Notes under the pieces: generated by a model
Seen by the model: only the letters and a program-made list of their open reading frames with translations
What the model was told of the DNA's origin: nothing
Databases searched by the model: none
Assembly: GCA_040757795.1 (NCBI GenBank)
Contig: JBFLWG010000005.1
Coordinates: forward strand, 1 to 35,421
From: DYTO01 sp040757795
GTDB lineage: Archaea > Hadarchaeota > Hadarchaeia > Hadarchaeales > Hadarchaeaceae
Reading direction: 5' to 3'
DNA length: 35,421 nt
Translations under genes and position numbers: made by a program
Shown: piece after piece, positions 32,000 to 35,421 of the stretch
How positions within the stretch are numbered: position 1 is the first letter of the stretch
Layout: each line of letters starts with the position of its first letter

Positions 32000-32007
32000 T
32001 TATAAAA
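32000..32007. promoter_or_regulatory. Shared bidirectional TATA box of tbp and moaE
   Basis: TTATAAAA within CCTTATAAAAAGG is centred ~24 nt before moaE ATG 32026 (plus) and ~34 nt before tbp ATG 31969 (minus). No other good box fits either start. The near-palindromic box could bind TBP in either orientation. Confidence 0.55.
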
Positions 32008-32025
32008 AGGTTAGGTCGGGTCCAA

Positions 32026-32454
32026 ATGCCGGACATCGGAATACACAAAAAAGGGGAGATAAACCTCCCGATGCTGCTTGAAAAAGTGAGAAGAAACCTT
32101 CCGGAAACAGTGGGCGCCATAGGCTGCTTCATAGGCGTGGTCCGCGGGCGCTCCTCAAAGGGGGAAAAGGTCAAACTTTTGGACTATGAAAGCTCCGAAG
32201 AAGCGCTCAAAAAGCTGAAAGAAATAGCTGAAGAAATAGAGCAGAGAAAAAATATCGAGCGGGTCGCAATCCACCATGTCGTCGACGAGCTAAAACCCGG
32301 TGAAGACGCGGTATATGTTGTAATAGCTGGCAAGGGGCGAGAAGATGTTTTCAAGGCCTTGCCAGACGCCATGAACCTCGTGAAAACCAAAGCGCCAATC
32401 TGGAAGAAAGAAGTCACGAAAAAGGGGGCACGCTGGGGTCATGAAACGGGCTAG
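32026..32454 (+). CDS. moaE: Molybdopterin synthase catalytic subunit MoaE
   Basis: Transfers sulfur from MoaD thiocarboxylate to precursor Z (cPMP) to form molybdopterin. At 142 residues it has the MoaE length and motifs: GAIGCFIGVVRGRS, LDYESSEEALKKLKEI, VAIHHVVDELKPGEDAVYVVIAG and the catalytic Lys segment VKTKAPIWKKEVTKKGARW. MoaD is not in the window. The ATG at 32026 sits ~22 nt after a TATA box, so the mRNA is probably leaderless. The stop overlaps the radical SAM ATG by 14 nt, coupling the two. Confidence 0.93.
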   Translation: MPDIGIHKKGEINLPMLLEKVRRNLPETVGAIGCFIGVVRGRSSKGEKVKLLDYESSEEALKKLKEIAEEIEQRKNIERVAIHHVVDELKPGEDAVYVVIAGKGREDVFKALPDAMNLVKTKAPIWKKEVTKKGARWGHETG

Positions 32455-33529
32455 GCCCAGATCAGTCGTCAAAACATCCGCTGGGTCCCTCCTCCTAGGG
32501 AAAATGCCAAGGGGCTGCCAGCTCTGCATCAGGGGTACCAAGCTTGTTCTATTCGTCACTGGTCTCTGCAGAAGCGGCTGCTTTTACTGCCCCCTTTCTG
32601 AAAAACGTCGCTGGAAGGACATAGTCTATGCAAACGAAAGGCAGGTAAAATCAAGTCGCGAGATAACCGAGGAAGCCACGATGATGGGCGCCCTTGGCAC
32701 CGGAATAACTGGCGGCGACCCAATCATGCGCTTCAATCGGGCGCTCGGACACATCAGGCTCATGAAGAAGAAGTTCGGCAGAAAACACCACATCCACATG
32801 TACTGCTGCACTCCACTCTCCACAGAAAAATTGCGGAAGCTGAAAAAAGTTGGACTGGATGAAATCAGGTTCCACCTCTGGTCTGCCAAGCCAGTCAAGC
32901 TGGCGCTGGACGCTGGAATCAATGCGGGAGTGGAGCTGCCTGCCATCCCAGGAGATTACAACAAGCTCGTTTCTTTTCTCAAAGAGTTGGATGAAACGCC
33001 AGGTGTTTTCGTCAACCTGAATGAGCTTGAGTTCTCTGACACCAACCTCAAAAGCTTCAAGAAGCGGGGGTTCAGACTCAGGGCCGAGACCTCGATGGCT
33101 GTCAAAGGAAGCCAAGAACTGGCCTTAAAGATTCTGAAGTGGGCGGCCACCAACACCCGCCTGAACATCCACTACTGCCCAAGCTCCCTGAAGGACTCGG
33201 TGCAACTGAAAAACAGGCTCAAACGCAGGGCCGTCAGGGTGGCGAAACCATACGAGCAGGTGACTGATGAAGGGCTACTCTTCAAGGGAGTCATAACTGG
33301 GGTTGCCCCTGGCCGACTGGCGTCACTTCGCCGTAGGCTGATCAAACGCCATGGCATAGACCCGAAGCTTCTTGGTCTGGATATTCAGAAAAAGAGGATA
33401 GAACTACACTGGCGCCTTGCACAGGCGCTGTCAAAGGTTGAATCGGCCCTTGACTTTGCTTTGGTTGAAGAGTACCCAACTCACGACAGGCTTGAGACCA
33501 CCATGATTCCGCTCGCCAAAAGTGTTTAA
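32441..33529 (+). CDS. Radical SAM protein (archaeal COG2108-like)
   Basis: 362 residues. The [4Fe-4S] motif C-x3-C-x2-C is Cys43/47/50 in GLCRSGCFYC, preceded by a CxxC (Cys26/29) that may bind another cluster or metal. The SAM-binding GGDP lies in GTGITGGDPIMRF. The rest forms the TIM-like barrel (DEIRFHLWSA) and a basic C-terminal domain. It resembles an archaeal radical SAM group annotated as PFL-activating-related (COG2108), of unknown reaction. Overlap with moaE suggests a joint transcript; a link to molybdopterin is conjecture. Confidence 0.85.
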   Translation: MKRARPRSVVKTSAGSLLLGKMPRGCQLCIRGTKLVLFVTGLCRSGCFYCPLSEKRRWKDIVYANERQVKSSREITEEATMMGALGTGITGGDPIMRFNRALGHIRLMKKKFGRKHHIHMYCCTPLSTEKLRKLKKVGLDEIRFHLWSAKPVKLALDAGINAGVELPAIPGDYNKLVSFLKELDETPGVFVNLNELEFSDTNLKSFKKRGFRLRAETSMAVKGSQELALKILKWAATNTRLNIHYCPSSLKDSVQLKNRLKRRAVRVAKPYEQVTDEGLLFKGVITGVAPGRLASLRRRLIKRHGIDPKLLGLDIQKKRIELHWRLAQALSKVESALDFALVEEYPTHDRLETTMIPLAKSV

Positions 33530-33559
33530 TTATCCAAAGGTGGATTATTTACTGGTTGG

Positions 33560-34063
33560 ATGAAAGTCCTTATTCAAGGCATGGGGGAGGTGCCAATCAC
33601 CGCGGAGCTGGCAATGACAAAAGAAAAGCCGGACGTCACTTATGTGCTGTGCTCTGATTACCAGTTGACATATGTCCATCCTGACTACAAAAAACCCAAC
33701 AAAGACGTCATCACAGACGTGGCCAGGAAAAGCAACACGAAACTCGTCTTCAAGCGCTGCGATGTTTTCGACCCAAAAGCAATCAGGGACTGCTTGGCCG
33801 ACATACTCTACAAAGTGGACCCATCCAAGGATGAGATAATTGTGAACTACACGGGGGGCTCCGCGCCCGTCAGGTTGTTCCTCGGGATGCTTGGCGTCCA
33901 GCTGTCCAAGTTTTCCCCAAAAACCAAGATACTCTACGCCATCAGCTACAAGAAGGAAGGGCTGGAGGTAGTCAACAACCACGCAGAGAAACTCAAGGAA
34001 CTTTTGCCAACTGACATAGACCTGCTATTGGAACTTTTCAAGCCGCCGGCCCATCACAAGTAG
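33560..34063 (+). CDS. Stand-alone CARF-like (Rossmann) domain protein
   Basis: 167 residues that read as one CARF-type Rossmann fold: opening strand MKVLIQGMGE followed by a helix, YVLCSD strand, an alternating helix DPKAIRDCLADILYK, then EIIVNYTGGSAPVRLFLGML with the N-x-T-G-G motif (Asn96-Gly100) that in CARF proteins lines the nucleotide pocket. CARF domains sense cyclic oligoadenylates in type III CRISPR defence and some are ring nucleases. No HEPN, nuclease or HTH domain is fused, and no cas gene is in the window. Related SAVED/DUF1887-type folds cannot be excluded. Own promoter likely (GTTTAATTA near 33523). Tail-to-tail overlap with the gamma-CA gene. Confidence 0.6.
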   Translation: MKVLIQGMGEVPITAELAMTKEKPDVTYVLCSDYQLTYVHPDYKKPNKDVITDVARKSNTKLVFKRCDVFDPKAIRDCLADILYKVDPSKDEIIVNYTGGSAPVRLFLGMLGVQLSKFSPKTKILYAISYKKEGLEVVNNHAEKLKELLPTDIDLLLELFKPPAHHK

Positions 34064-34575
34064 GCCTTTGCGAGCTTGGAGTAGTTTAGTGCTTGAACTT
34101 TGATGTTTCTGAATTCTCTGTCCGTCAGCGACCTCAGTGGCCTTGCTGGAATCCCAACAACTATTGTCTTCGGCGGGACTTCGGCATCTGCTAGAACGAC
34201 TGCGCTCAACCCCACCAGCGAGCCCTTTGAAACTCGCGCGTTGTTGAAGACTATCGCTCCCCCGCCAATCACGCACTGGTCCTCAACAATGGCGCCGTGA
34301 ATCAGGGCGTGGTGCCCGACGACGACATGGTTCCCGACTGTAGTGGATGCATAAGTGAGCTTGCCGTTGTAAACATCTGCAGAGTGTATCACTGCATTGT
34401 CCTGTACGCAGGTGTACTTACCTATCCGGATTGACCCGAAATCTCCCCTGAGTACCGCTCCTGGCCAAACGCTGGAGCACTCTTCGAGGACCACGTCGCC
34501 AATTACGGTGGCGGCCGGATGAACGAATGCAGTCTTGTGTATCTTTGGTTTCTTGCCCTTGAACTCGTAAATCAT
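34054..34575 (-). CDS. Gamma-carbonic-anhydrase-like left-handed beta-helix protein
   Basis: 173 residues of hexapeptide repeats ([LIV]-G-x-x-x-x), for example VHPAATVIGDV and GDFGSIRIGKYTCVQDNAVIH. Three His that bind the metal in gamma-class enzymes are in place: His64 (AVIHS), His88 and His93 (VGHHALIHG), with the five-residue spacing seen in Cam. The C-terminal helix ends the trimeric fold. It may be a carbonic anhydrase or a YrdA/PaaY-type homologue; substrate unproved. The start ATG (34575) overlaps the stop of the PRC-barrel gene, so the two are co-expressed. Confidence 0.85.
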   Translation of the reverse strand: MIYEFKGKKPKIHKTAFVHPAATVIGDVVLEECSSVWPGAVLRGDFGSIRIGKYTCVQDNAVIHSADVYNGKLTYASTTVGNHVVVGHHALIHGAIVEDQCVIGGGAIVFNNARVSKGSLVGLSAVVLADAEVPPKTIVVGIPARPLRSLTDREFRNIKVQALNYSKLAKAYL

Positions 34576-34823
34576 GCGCTCTCACCAGCGGCAGCTTTTT
34601 TGGAAAACACCAACACTATGTCCCCGACTGCCATGATGCTGCCATAGGGTATGGTGAGCGCCTTCCCTGCCTTGTGGCCAAAAACTAGTCCAACGACCAT
34701 TCCATCCTTGTCTTCGACCACGGCGTCCTCCACAGTCCCTATGTATTTGGCGCGGTCGCTGTAGACCTTCATCCCTTGTAACTCCATCAGCCTCCTCAAC
34801 TTTCCACCTGCCAATTTACCCAC
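34572..34823 (-). CDS. PRC-barrel domain protein
   Basis: 83 residues ending in a six-stranded PRC-barrel: KVYSDRAKYIGTVEDAVVEDKDGMVVGLVFGHKAGKALTIPYGSIMAVGDIVLVFS. Such domains occur in photosynthetic reaction centres, RimM and small archaeal proteins, where they mediate protein or RNA binding. The start is uncertain: GTG 34823 adds a basic stretch, while ATG 34787 or 34772 opens near the domain; a TATA-like CCTAAAAAGG at 34830-34839 would favour an inner start. It is divergent from the rRNA operon. Confidence 0.8.
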   Translation of the reverse strand: MGKLAGGKLRRLMELQGMKVYSDRAKYIGTVEDAVVEDKDGMVVGLVFGHKAGKALTIPYGSIMAVGDIVLVFSKKAAAGESA

Positions 34824-34862
34824 AGCAGACCTTTTTAGGCTTTCGATATGGCCGGATGCAAT

Positions 34863-34870
34863 CTTTTAAG
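34863..34870 (+). promoter_or_regulatory. Putative TATA element of the rRNA operon
   Basis: CTTTTAAG lies ~25 nt before the start of the structured leader at about 34888-34895, consistent with an rRNA promoter. Inference from position. Confidence 0.35.
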
Positions 34871-34887
34871 CATGGAAAACAAATGAA

Positions 34888-35070
34888 GAATGGTCCACAC
34901 CGCGGTGTGAACGGCGTCGATCCGAGTTTGGGACCTAGCTAGTCCCGCAATGAGAGGTCGCGTTCTTGGTGTGGATTCATAAATGTGGATCCGAAAAAAC
35001 CAGGTCACTGGAGAGCTCGGGTCCGAGATAGGTCCGGTACTTCAAAGCCAATTTCTAACTTGCGGCAAAA
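34888..35070 (+). other. Structured 16S rRNA leader
   Basis: TCCACACC (34894-34901) pairs with GGTGTGGA (34968-34975). Inside lie GAACG (34909-34913) with CGTTC (34961-34965) and a hairpin GGGAC-N7-GTCCC (34930-34946). The leader also holds a perfect 14-bp palindrome CACACCGCGGTGTG (34896-34909), so its CACACC can fold locally or long-range but not both. The remaining bases to 35070 probably include one side of the 16S processing helix; the partner is beyond the window. Confidence 0.5.
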
Positions 35071-35421
35071 ACTCCGGTTGATTCTGCCGGAGGCCACTGC
35101 TATTGGGGTTCGGCTAAGCCATGCGAGTGGTGGGCGCGATCGCAAGGTCGTGGCCCCGCATACGGCTCAGTAACACGTCGTTAACCCACCTTCAGGGCGG
35201 GGAAAACCTCGGGAAACTGAGGGTAATCCCAGATAAGGGGCGGAGGCTGGAATGCACTGCCCCTGAAAACCGGTGGGTAAAACCATACGGACCTGAGGAC
35301 GGGACGGCGGCCTATCAGGTAGTTGGTGGTGTAACGGACCACCAAGCCGACGACGGGTACGGGCGATGGGAGTCGGAGCCTGGAGATGGGGACTGAGACA
35401 AGGCCCCAGGCCCTACGGGGC
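35071..35421 (+). rRNA. 16S ribosomal RNA, 5' part (cut by window edge)
   Basis: The 5' end ACTCCGGTTGATTCTGCCGG matches the archaeal 16S start except for small changes. Diagnostic stretches follow: AGCCATGCGAG, CGGCTCAGTAACACG, CCTATCAGGTAGTTGGTG, ACCACCAAGCC, and the 340-region ACTGAGACAAGGCCCCAGGCCCTACGGGGC at the right end. It is archaeal by these signatures; the exact lineage needs a full-length comparison. Only ~351 nt are in the window. Confidence 0.95.

Noticed and set aside
33560..34063. A CRISPR-Cas locus suggested by the CARF-like protein
   Set aside because: No cas gene, no repeat array and no HEPN or nuclease domain is present in the window; the protein stands alone.

Overview
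The window is archaeal chromosomal DNA. The evidence is a TATA-binding protein, a thermosome subunit, an AMP phosphorylase, class III (Q-G-x-x-E) pilin signal sequences with an aspartyl prepilin peptidase, TATA elements about 25-30 nt upstream of many starts (several transcripts look leaderless), and the first ~350 nt of an archaeal 16S rRNA gene at the right edge. I cannot assign the lineage from the sequence alone. No CRISPR array, transposase, integrase or intact tRNA gene was seen.

Layout. 1-3031: a 3'-terminal Fic gene fragment in AT-rich sequence, a folded intergenic element, deoC, and a convergent gene for a secreted, membrane-anchored seven-repeat (propeller-like) protein. 3125-11880: a LeuA/CimA-type synthase, a nitroreductase, then a complete seven-gene tryptophan operon trpE-G-D-C-F-B-A whose genes abut or overlap. 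Two TGTACA-like boxes flank its TATA element, and trpC appears to start at a CTG. 11877-16045: a DUF1805 protein and a MarC membrane protein (minus), a divergent AMP phosphorylase (plus), and a thermosome subunit (minus).

16177-28791 is a pilus / type II-IV secretion locus. On the plus strand it has a VirB11-like ATPase, two TadC-type membrane proteins, three short pilins and a prepilin peptidase. An HTH protein on the minus strand interrupts the run. A tightly coupled minus-strand operon (28791 to 22587) encodes seven pilin-like proteins and a multi-pass membrane protein. One pilin-like protein carries seven ~47-residue repeats of the same family as the secreted protein at 1388-3031, so the two probably present related seven-bladed propellers, one on a pilus-type anchor and one on the membrane. 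This is the most novel-looking part of the window.

28921-35421: a possible 25-residue microprotein; an EPSP-synthase-like and a ThiI-like gene that overlap, each with a degraded key motif; TBP and MoaE diverging from a single TATA box; a radical SAM protein; a stand-alone CARF-like (cyclic-oligoadenylate-sensor-like) protein; a gamma-carbonic-anhydrase-like protein; a PRC-barrel protein; and a structured rRNA leader with a 14-bp perfect palindrome before the 16S gene.

Start sites were chosen from TATA distance, Shine-Dalgarno matches and family N-termini. Where these disagree the entry says so.
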